A DNA stretch of 64,000 nt from positions 496,001 to 560,000 of the forward strand of contig NZ_VSKS01000003.1 of the NCBI RefSeq assembly GCF_008312835.1, given 5' to 3'. Under the pieces are notes generated by a model. The model searched no databases, was not told the DNA's origin, and was given only the letters and a program-made list of their open reading frames with translations. This stretch comes from Streptomyces marokkonensis. GTDB taxonomy: Bacteria; Actinomycetota; Actinomycetes; Streptomycetales; Streptomycetaceae. The position numbers and the translations under genes are program-made. Within the stretch, counting starts at the first letter, position 1; each line of letters starts with the position of its first letter. Of this stretch, positions 33,983 to 40,968 are shown piece by piece.

Positions 33983-34010
33983 GCGGCGGTACGAATACTC
34001 GTACCGCCGC
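33983..34010 (+). terminator. Hairpin after the Fic-like gene
   Basis: GCGGCGGTACGA (33983-33994) and TCGTACCGCCGC (33999-34010) form a perfect 12-bp stem with the loop ATAC, 42 nt after the stop. Confidence 0.65.
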
Positions 34011-34039
34011 TGGCATGTTCACCGCGTTACCAGGCGTCC

Positions 34040-34265
34040 TCGCTATATGCCCATCAGGTCGGGAACTTTGCCCGTCACCTGGTGCGGCTGGCCCGTAATC
34101 GACGGGTCGACGTCGCGTGGGTTCCCGGTGTTCATGCTCGGTCCGTGGGGCCGAATGCGTTGTAAAGGTGATCCTCTCGGATGTCCTTGGTCTCGCGGGC
34201 CGTTAAGTCCTTTGTACTCCCGTTTCGAAGCAGGCGGAAGTCCTGGGCCTGCTTCTTTACTTTTG
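34040..34265 (+). ncRNA. Candidate 6S-like small RNA (position of S. coelicolor scr3559)
   Basis: This gene-free stretch lies between the Fic-like gene and the HAD phosphatase gene. It contains a long imperfect rod: CGGGAAC (34060-34066) pairs with GTTCCCG (34121-34127) around an inner CCCGT/ACGGG hairpin (34092-34106). It ends with the hairpin GAAGCAGGC (34227-34235) / GCCTGCTTC (34247-34255) and a T-rich run, a good intrinsic terminator on the plus strand. As I recall, S. coelicolor has the 6S-like RNA scr3559 in this same gap (SCO3558/SCO3559). 6S RNAs mimic an open promoter and hold RNA polymerase. The ends are approximate, and the link rests on position and general shape. Confidence 0.5.
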
Positions 34266-34303
34266 TGTTGAAAGACGTGTCAAACGGGCGTCCACATGAC
34301 GAA

Positions 34304-34324
34304 CGCGGGCGACGCTCGCCCGCG
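34304..34324. terminator. Hairpin between the 6S-like region and the HAD phosphatase gene
   Basis: CGCGGGCGA (34304-34312) pairs with TCGCCCGCG (34316-34324) around CGC. It lies 20 nt beyond the phosphatase stop and can serve that minus-strand gene. Confidence 0.5.
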
Positions 34325-34344
34325 CGACCCGTGAAGGGGAGCGG

Positions 34345-35166
34345 TCAGGCCACCGAAGTGCGGCGCCGGCTGGCGTACCAGACGAGGCCCGCGGTGGCCG
34401 CCGCGGCTCCTATCGCGGCCGCCGCGACCAGGGCGGGGCGCGGCGGCACGGCGAACGCGGGGAAGCGCTGCTTCAGCCGCACCGGCCGGTGGAAGTCGAG
34501 GATCGGCCAGTCCCGCGCGAGGGCCTCGCGGCGCAGCGCGCGGTCCGGGTTCACGGCGTGCGGGTGGCCCACGGACTCCAGCATCGGCACATCGGTCGCC
34601 GAATCGCTGTAGGCGTAGCAGCGGGCCAGGTCGTAGCCCTCGGACTCGGCCAGTTCCCGGATCGCCTCGGCCTTGGTCGGCCCGTACGCGTAGTACTCCA
34701 CCTCGCCGGTGAAGCACCCGTCACCGCCCACGACCATGCGGGTGGCGACGACCCGGTCGGCGCCGAGGAGTTCGCCGATCGGTTCGACCACCTCGGCACC
34801 CGACGTGGACACGATCACGACGTCGCGCCCCGCGGTGTGGTGCTCCTCGATGAGGGTGGCGGCCTCGTCGTAGATGATCGGGTCGATCAGGTCGTGCAGC
34901 GTCTCGGCGACGATCTCCCTCACCTGCTGCACGTTCCAGCCGCGGCACAGGGCGGACAGATACTTGCGCATCCGCTCCATCTGGTCGTGATCCGCGCCGC
35001 CGGCGAGGAACACGAACTGGGCATATGCGGTTCGCAGGACCGCCCTGCGGTTGATCAGGCCGCCTTGGTAGAAGGACTTGCTGAACGTGAGCGTGCTCGA
35101 CTTCGCAATGACCGTCTTGTCCAGGTCAAAGAAGGCGGCTGTGCGGGGCAAGGAGTGGTTTTCCAC
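34345..35166 (-). CDS. HAD-IB family phosphatase (morphological-differentiation-associated type)
   Basis: The product has about 273 residues. HAD motif I is AAFFDLDKTVIAKSS (two Asp), motif II VVIVSTSGAEVV, and motif III/IV YAYSDSATDVPMLE with the metal-binding Asp residues. The SerB-like cap lies between. A C-terminal membrane helix (PALVAAAAIGAAAATAGLVWYA) anchors it. In S. coelicolor this gene (recalled as SCO3558) is annotated as linked to differentiation; the mycobacterial counterpart is Rv3661 next to ssd. The substrate is unknown. I use GTG 35166, which follows TATGCT by 7 nt as in other leaderless genes here; ATG 35178 or ATG 35172 would add a few residues. Confidence 0.9.
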   Translation of the reverse strand: MENHSLPRTAAFFDLDKTVIAKSSTLTFSKSFYQGGLINRRAVLRTAYAQFVFLAGGADHDQMERMRKYLSALCRGWNVQQVREIVAETLHDLIDPIIYDEAATLIEEHHTAGRDVVIVSTSGAEVVEPIGELLGADRVVATRMVVGGDGCFTGEVEYYAYGPTKAEAIRELAESEGYDLARCYAYSDSATDVPMLESVGHPHAVNPDRALRREALARDWPILDFHRPVRLKQRFPAFAVPPRPALVAAAAIGAAAATAGLVWYASRRRTSVA

Positions 35167-35197
35167 GTCCATGAGCATAGGCGCAGCCCATTCGGCG

Positions 35198-35349
35198 TAA
35201 GGTGGGGCGTGTGGGTTTGCCTGGGAAGGCTCTCGGGTACACCATGGAAGTCACGGATCGTTCGCGACCGTGCTAACCCGGTCCGACTCCTCCCCCCCCC
35301 GAGTCGGCCGTGGGGACGACCCCCGCTCTCCCCCCCGGCGGGGGTCGTC
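35198..35349 (+). ncRNA. Candidate small RNA with twin C-rich-loop hairpins (position of scr3558)
   Basis: A TAAGGT (35198-35203) could be the -10. Two hairpins close the region: CCGACTC/GAGTCGG (35283-35289 and 35301-35307) and GACGACCCCCGC/GCGGGGGTCGTC (35315-35326 and 35338-35349), each with a loop of mostly C. No open frame with coding character covers it. I recall that S. coelicolor has a small RNA, scr3558, in this gap. It could equally be the 5' leader of ssd, since it precedes that gene by about 400 nt. Confidence 0.35.
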
Positions 35350-35760
35350 GCATGTCCGGACGCATTTTCACGCTTCTGCCCCCGCTTGGGACTCCGTGGC
35401 GGTGCTCGTCGTCGGTGTTTTGTCATGGGCATGAAAAGTTACCCGTGGTAGTCGCCGGACTGCCCTGCGGGACTCGCGCAGAAGGCACCCCGCGCTCACC
35501 GGTATGGGTGACCGCGATATTCACAGCCGTCGTCCCGTCCACAGTTATCGACCAAGATCCACGAGTTTCTCCGGATCGCTGCACCGTGATTCCAGCGCGA
35601 CCCGCTCGCCGCGAGTTCGTGGCCGGTTCCGTTTGCCGGGTCGCGCGGGGGCCGGTTTCCGCCGGCCGCTCACAGGAAGGCCGCTTGCCGGCTCTTCACC
35701 CGTCCGGGAATCGCGAGGCCGCAGGGGCAGCGCGGGACCACGAAGCAAAGGGGGACGAAC
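35350..35760. other. Long untranslated region upstream of ssd
   Basis: About 410 nt without a convincing gene. It contains A/T-richer islands near 35415-35450 and 35515-35575, including CACAGTTATCGACCAAGATCC, which loosely resembles tandem DnaA-box-like elements without a perfect match. The ribosome site of ssd is AAGGGGGA just before its ATG. Promoters of the ssd-tad operon are expected here. Confidence 0.45.
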
Positions 35761-36864
35761 ATGAACGGAACCATCACGCACGACCCGCCCGCCTCCGGAG
35801 GAGGCCGGCAGGGCGCACCACTGATCGTCACCGAGGACGCCGCACTCCTCGACGACCTGTTGCGCCTCTGCGCGGCGGCCGGTGCCACACCCGAGGTCCA
35901 TCACGGGGTGCCGGAACCGAGGGGCAGCTGGGAGGCCGCACCCCTCGTCCTCGTCGGCGACGACGCGGCGCGGAGGGTGCGCGGGGCGGCACGCCGGCCG
36001 GGAGTCGTCCTGGTCGGCCGCGACCAGGACGACAGCGGAGTCTGGCGACGGGCCGTCGAGATCGGCGCCGACCACGTGCTGATGCTGCCCGACGGCGAGC
36101 AGTGGCTCGTCGACCGCATCGCCGACGTGGCCGAAGGTGTCGGACGGCCCGCTCTGACCGTCGGCGTCATCGGCGGCCGGGGTGGCGCCGGAGCATCCAC
36201 GCTCGCGTGCGCCCTCGCCGTCACCTCCGCCCGCGAAGGACTGCGCACCCTCCTCGTGGACGCGGACCCCCTGGGCGGCGGACTCGACGTGGCCCTCGGC
36301 GGGGAGACCGCCAAGGGGCTGCGCTGGCCCGCGTTCGCCGCGTCGCACGGACGGGTCGGCGGCGGAGCCCTGGAGGAATCACTGCCGGAACTGCACTCCT
36401 TGCGGGTGCTCAGCTGGGACCGGGGCGACTGCCTCGCCGTACCGCCCCGGGCCGTCCGCGCGGTGCTCGCCGCCGCCCGGCGCGGGGGCGGCACCGTCGT
36501 GGTCGATCTGCCACGCCGCGTCGACGACGGGGTCGCCGAGATCCTCGCCCAGCTCGACCTCGGGCTCCTCGTGGTCCCCGCGGAGCTGCGCGCCGTCGCC
36601 GCGGCGGGCCGCGTCGCCTCAGCCGTGGGCATGGTCCTGCGCGACCTGCGCGTTGCGGTGCGCGGCCCCTACGCGCCCGGCCTGGACGACCGGGAGGTGG
36701 CCCGGCTGCTCGAACTGCCCCTGGCGGGAGACGTCCCCGTCGAGCCCGCCCTGCAGGGTCCGTACGACACGGGCCGGCCGCCAGGGGCGTCGGGCAGGGG
36801 CCCGCTGGCCCGCTTCTGCCGGGAGTTCTGGGAGCGCACGCTGGTGGAAGCGAGGGCGGCATGA
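35761..36864 (+). CDS. ssd: Ssd/CpaE-like septum-site-determining protein
   Basis: The protein has 367 residues. The N-terminal ~130 form a receiver-like pseudo-domain (LIVTEDAALLDDLLRLCAAAG to AVEIGADHVLMLPDGEQWLVDRI). A MinD/ParA-type ATPase follows with a deviant P-loop VIGGRGGAGASTLACALA (about 135-152), in which the usual KT is replaced by AS, and the switch VDADPLGGGLDVALG. In mycobacteria Ssd (Rv3660c) overproduction blocks septation; in tad clusters CpaE/TadZ places the pilus at a pole. It is the first gene of the operon, coupled by ATGA to tadA. Confidence 0.92.
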   Translation: MNGTITHDPPASGGGRQGAPLIVTEDAALLDDLLRLCAAAGATPEVHHGVPEPRGSWEAAPLVLVGDDAARRVRGAARRPGVVLVGRDQDDSGVWRRAVEIGADHVLMLPDGEQWLVDRIADVAEGVGRPALTVGVIGGRGGAGASTLACALAVTSAREGLRTLLVDADPLGGGLDVALGGETAKGLRWPAFAASHGRVGGGALEESLPELHSLRVLSWDRGDCLAVPPRAVRAVLAAARRGGGTVVVDLPRRVDDGVAEILAQLDLGLLVVPAELRAVAAAGRVASAVGMVLRDLRVAVRGPYAPGLDDREVARLLELPLAGDVPVEPALQGPYDTGRPPGASGRGPLARFCREFWERTLVEARAA

Positions 36865-38069
36865 GGAGTCCGGCGGTGAGCGGGGCGGGGATGCCACCCG
36901 GTCTGCTCGACGGGGTACGACGACGGCTGGCCGAGAGCGGGGCCGAGCCGACGCCCGCGCGGGTGGCGCAGGCGCTGCGGGACCAGGGGCGGGTGCTCGG
37001 GGACGCCGAAGTGCTGGGAGCGGCCGAGCAACTGCGGTCCGAGCTGGTCGGCAGTGGGCCGCTGGAGCGGCTGCTCGCCGATCCTTCGGTGACCGACGTG
37101 CTGGTGTCGGCGCCGAACCGGGTCTGGGTGGACCGGGGCGGCGGGCTGGAACTCACCGGGATCGCCTTTCCGGACGAGACGGCCGTCCGGCGCCTGGCAC
37201 AACGGCTCGCCGCGGTGGCCGGCCGGCGCCTTGACGACGCCCGGCCCTGGGTCGACGCACGGCTGCCCGACGGGACACGCCTGCACGCGGTGCTGCCACC
37301 GGTGGCCGTGGGGGGCACCTGCCTGTCGCTCCGGGTCGTGCGGCCGCGCGCCTTCACACTCGGCGAACTGGTGATGGCCGGGACCGTGCCGCCGGGCGGG
37401 GACCGCGTACTGCGGGCGCTGCTGGACGCGCGGCTGTCGTTCCTGGTCAGCGGCGGCACCGGCAGCGGCAAGACGACCCTGCTGAGCGCGCTGCTGGGGC
37501 TGGTCGGTCCGGACGAGCGCGTGGTCCTGGCAGAGGACTCGGCGGAACTGCGGCCCGATCACCCGCACGTCGTGCGCCTGGAGACACGGCCCGCCAACCA
37601 GGAGGGCGCGGGTCTCGTCACCCTCGAGGACCTGGTGCGGCAGGCACTGCGCATGCGGCCGGACCGGCTGGTCGTGGGCGAGGTGCGCGGCCCGGAGGTG
37701 GTCCATCTGCTGGCGGCCCTCAACACGGGCCATGAAGGCGGCTCGTGCACGGTCCATGCCAATGCGGCGGGTGACGTGCCCGCCCGGCTGGAGGCACTCG
37801 GAACGGCCGCCGGACTCGACCGGTTCGCCCTGCACAGCCAGCTGGCGGCCGCCCTCTCGGTGGTGCTGCACCTCGTACGCGACCGGGGCGGTCGGCGGCG
37901 GATCGCGGAGGTGCACGTGCTGGAGCGGGACCCGTCGGGTCTGGTGCGGACGGTGCCGGCGCTGCGGTGGGGACCGGAGGCGTTCGTCCACGAGCGGGGC
38001 TGGGAGCGACTGCGGGAACTGCTCGGGAGCTCGACCGGTGACGGACGGCGCGAGGGGAGCGGGGCATGA
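36861..38069 (+). CDS. TadA/CpaF-type secretion ATPase
   Basis: The protein has 402 residues. The N-terminal helical domain (ELVGSGPLERLLADPSVTDVLVSAPNRVWVDRGG) precedes a RecA-like core with Walker A VSGGTGSGKTTLLSALLGL (about 195-213), the Asp box LAEDSAELRPDHPHVVRLE, Walker B RPDRLVVGEVRGPEV and the His box TGHEGGSCTVHANA. It powers assembly of Tad/Flp pili from the cytosol. Its start overlaps the ssd stop, and its stop overlaps the next gene's start. Confidence 0.95.
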   Translation: MRSPAVSGAGMPPGLLDGVRRRLAESGAEPTPARVAQALRDQGRVLGDAEVLGAAEQLRSELVGSGPLERLLADPSVTDVLVSAPNRVWVDRGGGLELTGIAFPDETAVRRLAQRLAAVAGRRLDDARPWVDARLPDGTRLHAVLPPVAVGGTCLSLRVVRPRAFTLGELVMAGTVPPGGDRVLRALLDARLSFLVSGGTGSGKTTLLSALLGLVGPDERVVLAEDSAELRPDHPHVVRLETRPANQEGAGLVTLEDLVRQALRMRPDRLVVGEVRGPEVVHLLAALNTGHEGGSCTVHANAAGDVPARLEALGTAAGLDRFALHSQLAAALSVVLHLVRDRGGRRRIAEVHVLERDPSGLVRTVPALRWGPEAFVHERGWERLRELLGSSTGDGRREGSGA

Positions 38070-38941
38070 ACGCCGCGACGGAGGCGTCGATGGGCGTGGC
38101 CGTGGCCTGTCTGGGAGCCGCGGCGTGGTTGCTGGGCGGCGGGCAGGCGGATGCCAGGCGGACGCGGTTGCTGCTGGCCGGCGGGAGCCCCGTGGACAAC
38201 GGGCCGCCCGGGCGGACCCGGGTGCTCCGTGAGTGGGGGCGGATCCGCGGGTGGCTGCGCGTCGAGTGGTGGTCGCTGGCCGCCGGGCTGGTGCTGGCGG
38301 TGCTGGGAGCGTCGGTGCTGCCGGTCGTCGCGGGGGCGGCCGGGGTGCCGTTGCTGCGGCGGCTGCGGCGGGCCACCGGGGAGCGCCGGGCCGAGGAGAG
38401 GCGCGGGGACGCGGTGATCGCGCTGTGCGGGGCGCTCGCGGGTGAGGTGCGTGCCGGCCGGCAGCCGGGCGAGGCGCTGCTGCCGGCCGCTCGGGACTCC
38501 GGCGGGCTGGGTGAGATGCAGGCGGCCGTGCTGGCGGCGGCGCGGTTCGGCGGGGACGTCCCGGACGCCCTGGCGGCGGCGGCACGGCAGCCGGGTGCCG
38601 AAGGGCTGCGGGGACTCGCCGCGTGCTGGCGGGTGGCCGTGGACCAGGGTGCCGGGCTCGCGGCAGGGCTCGACCGGCTGGAGGCGGCGCTGCGTGCCGA
38701 ACGGGACCAGCGGGCCGACCTGCGCGCCCAGTTGGCCGGTGCCCGCGCCACGGCGGTGATGCTCGCCGGGCTCCCGGTCGTCGGCCTGGCCCTCGGCGCG
38801 GCCCTCGGCGCCGACCCGCTGCACATCCTGCTGCACACGTCGTCGGGGCTGGCCTGTCTGGTGGCCGGCGGGGTGCTGGAGGGCCTGGGCCTGTGGTGGG
38901 CGCTGCGGATCATGCGGGGCGCGGAGGAGGTGGCGGCATGA
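38066..38941 (+). CDS. TadB-type inner-membrane platform protein (T2SSF domain)
   Basis: The protein has 291 residues. Membrane helices at about 10-25 and 68-88 precede a cytoplasmic T2SSF helical domain (VIALCGALAGEVRAGRQPGEALLPAARDS to RGLAACWRVAVDQGAGLAAGLDRLEAAL), and two terminal helices (VMLAGLPVVGLALGAALG, LACLVAGGVLEGLGLWWALRI) follow. These match the F-domain platform that couples the ATPase to pilin insertion. ATGA overlaps are present on both sides. Confidence 0.92.
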   Translation: MNAATEASMGVAVACLGAAAWLLGGGQADARRTRLLLAGGSPVDNGPPGRTRVLREWGRIRGWLRVEWWSLAAGLVLAVLGASVLPVVAGAAGVPLLRRLRRATGERRAEERRGDAVIALCGALAGEVRAGRQPGEALLPAARDSGGLGEMQAAVLAAARFGGDVPDALAAAARQPGAEGLRGLAACWRVAVDQGAGLAAGLDRLEAALRAERDQRADLRAQLAGARATAVMLAGLPVVGLALGAALGADPLHILLHTSSGLACLVAGGVLEGLGLWWALRIMRGAEEVAA

Positions 38942-39738
38942 GCGGGGAGGTTGTCCACAGGCTGGGGGTGGCGGTGGGGATCGTGGCCGCGCTCGTCTGG
39001 CTGGCGGGATGGTGGGACCGCACACGGTTCGAGCGCGGAGTGCGGCGGCGCCTGGCCCGGGTGCTGGCGCCGGAACGGCCGGCTCCTGCCTCGCACCGCA
39101 CGCTGCTGCTCGCCGCGCGGCGCTGGATGCCGCATGCGGGCGTGGCGTGTGCCGGGTGGGTGCTGGTGGGCGGACCCGCGGGGGTGGCGGTCGGGCTGGT
39201 CGCCGCGGCCGGGCTGTGGTGGCGGCTGCGGCAGACGGCGGCGGGCGCGCCCGCGCACGGGGCGCACACCACCGCGGCGGACACCGCCGGGGCGGGAAGC
39301 CAACTCCCCCTCGCCGCCGATCTGCTGTCCGCCTGCATCGCGGCGGGCGCCGGACCGGTACTGGCGGCGCAGGCCGTCGGGGAGACCTTGGGCGGGCCGG
39401 TCGGGGGTGCGCTCGCCCGGGGCGCGGCGGAAGTACGGCTGGGTGGTGAACCGGGAGCGGCGTGGCGCCGGCTGGAGTCGCTGCCGGGCGCCGTGCCGCT
39501 GGCCCGGCTGCTGGAACGGGCCGATGTGTCCGGACTCCCCCTGGCAGCCCCTGTGGGCCGGCTCGCCGCCGAGGCCCGCGCGGAGTGGACCCGCGCGGCG
39601 ACGGCACGCGCCCGGAGAGCGGCCGTCATGGTCAGCGCCCCGGTGGGGCTGTGTTTCCTGCCCGCGTTCATCGCGGTCGGCGTACTGCCCGTGGTCATCG
39701 GACTCGCGGGCGGGGTGCTGGGAGGAGGTGGTGCGTGA
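38938..39738 (+). CDS. TadC-type inner-membrane platform protein (T2SSF domain)
   Basis: The protein has 266 residues and is the paralogue of the preceding gene product. An N-terminal helix (LGVAVGIVAALVWLAGW) and a second hydrophobic pair (80-105) come first. The T2SSF segment LPLAADLLSACIAAGAGPVLAAQAVGETLGG to WRRLESLPGAVPLARLLERADVSG follows, and the last helix ends GLCFLPAFIAVGVLPVVIG with a Gly-rich tail. TadB and TadC together form the platform. The stop overlaps a GTG that opens a 28-codon mini frame. Confidence 0.92.
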   Translation: MSGEVVHRLGVAVGIVAALVWLAGWWDRTRFERGVRRRLARVLAPERPAPASHRTLLLAARRWMPHAGVACAGWVLVGGPAGVAVGLVAAAGLWWRLRQTAAGAPAHGAHTTAADTAGAGSQLPLAADLLSACIAAGAGPVLAAQAVGETLGGPVGGALARGAAEVRLGGEPGAAWRRLESLPGAVPLARLLERADVSGLPLAAPVGRLAAEARAEWTRAATARARRAAVMVSAPVGLCFLPAFIAVGVLPVVIGLAGGVLGGGGA

Positions 39739-39821
39739 CGGAAGAGGGCGGCAGGACCGGCGGAGCCGGCGGAACGAGCAGTACCCACAAGATCAATGAG
39801 ACTTCTCCTGACGGGGGTTGA
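39735..39821 (+). CDS. Possible 28-residue coupling ORF between tadC and the pilin gene
   Basis: GTG 39735 overlaps the tadC stop as GTGA. The frame reads VTEEGGRTGGAGG and then TSSTHKINETSPDGG before a stop 1 nt ahead of the pilin ATG. The product is hydrophilic with no recognised domain. It may exist to carry ribosomes to the pilin start, or be a chance frame. Confidence 0.35.
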   Translation: MTEEGGRTGGAGGTSSTHKINETSPDGG

Positions 39822-39822
39822 G

Positions 39823-40032
39823 ATGTATCAGGCGGTGCGGGCACGACTGGGTGCCCTGGTGTGCAAGCTGCGTGCGGCGCGGAGGGACGCCGGAATGGTG
39901 ACGTCGGAGTACGCCATGGGAATCGTGGCGGCGGTGGCGTTCGCCGTGGTGCTCTACAAGGTGGTCAACAGCGGACCGGTCAGCACGGCGCTGCGGAACA
40001 TCGTGCAGCAGGCACTCGATGGCCGGATGTGA
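39823..40032 (+). CDS. DUF4244 Flp-like pilin
   Basis: The protein has 69 residues. A basic leader (KLRAARRDAGMVTSEYAMG) is followed by one hydrophobic helix (IVAAVAFAVVLYKVV) and a short polar tail (NSGPVSTALRNIVQQALDGRM). The G/A-M-x-T-x-EYA arrangement, with Glu five residues into the hydrophobic domain, is that of Flp-type prepilins cut by a TadV/PilD-like peptidase. It is probably the main fibre subunit of the Tad apparatus. The ATG at 39823 has GGGGG upstream. It overlaps tadE by 14 nt. Confidence 0.88.
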   Translation: MYQAVRARLGALVCKLRAARRDAGMVTSEYAMGIVAAVAFAVVLYKVVNSGPVSTALRNIVQQALDGRM

Positions 40033-40384
40033 AGGTCGTGCCGACCGCGGGTTCGTCACGGCGGAGGCGGCCATGGTGCTGCCCGTGCTGGTGATGTTCG
40101 CGACGGCGCTGGTCTGGGGCCTGCTGGTGGTGGCGGCGCAGATCCAGTGCGTGGACGCGGCCCGCACCGGCGCCCGCGCGGCGGCCCGGCAGGATCCGCA
40201 CGACGCGGTCGTCGCGGTGGCCCGTGAGGCGGCGCCGCCCGGCGCCAGAGTCATGGTGAGCCGGGAGGCCGGGCAGGTCCGGGTGGTCGTCGTGGCCAGA
40301 CCCCCGGTGCTGCACGGGCTGCCCTTCGACCTGCGGGAGGAGGCCGTCGCCGCGGTGGAGGAGACGACGGGAGCGGAGACATGA
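40019..40384 (+). CDS. TadE-family minor pilin
   Basis: The protein has 121 residues. Short leader, then RGFVTAEAAMVLPVLVMFATALVWGLLVV, the pseudopilin helix with the conserved Glu, and AAQIQCVDAARTGARAAARQD. This is followed by a small beta domain (ARVMVSREAGQVRVVVVARPP). TadE proteins are minor pilins that help start or cap the fibre. It overlaps both neighbours, so it is part of the same tight operon. Confidence 0.9.
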   Translation: MAGCEGRADRGFVTAEAAMVLPVLVMFATALVWGLLVVAAQIQCVDAARTGARAAARQDPHDAVVAVAREAAPPGARVMVSREAGQVRVVVVARPPVLHGLPFDLREEAVAAVEETTGAET

Positions 40385-40968
40385 GGACCCACCCGCGGCC
40401 ACGCAGGGGCCCCCGGTCCTGGAAGCGGTGGCCGAGGGGCGGCCGAGCCGCCCAGCGGTGGCCGAGGGGCGGCCGAGCCGCCGGGCACCGCACCGACCGG
40501 GGGTCGGCGACCGTCTGGAGTGTCGGGGCCGTCGCCGTGCTGTGTGTGGTGTTCGGCGTCGTCCTCGCCCTCGGGCAGGTGGTCGTGGTCCGGCACCGGG
40601 CGGCCGGCGGAGCGGACCTGGCGGCGCTCGCCGCGGCCGACCACTGGACGCGGGGCACCACGGCGGCCTGCGCGCGGGCGGACCGGGTGGCCCGCGCGCA
40701 GGGCACACGGCTCGTGCGGTGCGTGATCACCGGCGAGGTGTCGGACGTGTCGGTGGCGTCGGGCCCGGGGCCGTTCACGGTGGAGGTCAGGGCACGGGCG
40801 GGACCGGCCGGTCCGGTGGACCCTCCGCCGGAGGTCCCGGCTCCGGGTTCTGCCGGGGCCCGGGCGACCGCTCCGGTTGCTCCTCCGCCTCCGGGCCACC
40901 GGCCGTCCCGGCAGCACCTTCCGTCTCCCGCGGCTTCTCCGCCGGTGCCCCCTCCAGCAGCACCGTGA
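40381..40968 (+). CDS. Rv3654c-family TadE-like protein
   Basis: The protein has 195 residues. A basic N-terminal leader with a tandem ten-residue repeat (RWPRGGRAAQ, RWPRGGRAAG) comes first, then DRGSATVWSVGAVAVLCVVFGVVLALGQVVVVRHRAAGGADLAALAAAD, the pseudopilin-type helix and following segment that define the helicase/secretion-neighbourhood TadE-like family. A Pro-rich tail follows (from about residue 140). The last 182 nt of the gene lie over the end of the helicase gene on the other strand, so the exact C-terminus may be shorter in the ancestor. ATGA-type coupling to tadE. Confidence 0.8.
   Translation: MRTHPRPRRGPRSWKRWPRGGRAAQRWPRGGRAAGHRTDRGSATVWSVGAVAVLCVVFGVVLALGQVVVVRHRAAGGADLAALAAADHWTRGTTAACARADRVARAQGTRLVRCVITGEVSDVSVASGPGPFTVEVRARAGPAGPVDPPPEVPAPGSAGARATAPVAPPPPGHRPSRQHLPSPAASPPVPPPAAP

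Noticed and set aside
33956-34271. Short open frames in the 6S-like region
   Set aside because: They run through strong hairpins, have no ribosome site and show no family resemblance; an RNA explains the region better.
35291-35300. Sequencing error at the C-run upstream of ssd
   Set aside because: The run lies in the loop of a well-formed hairpin, outside any gene. The count may be off by one, but nothing depends on it.
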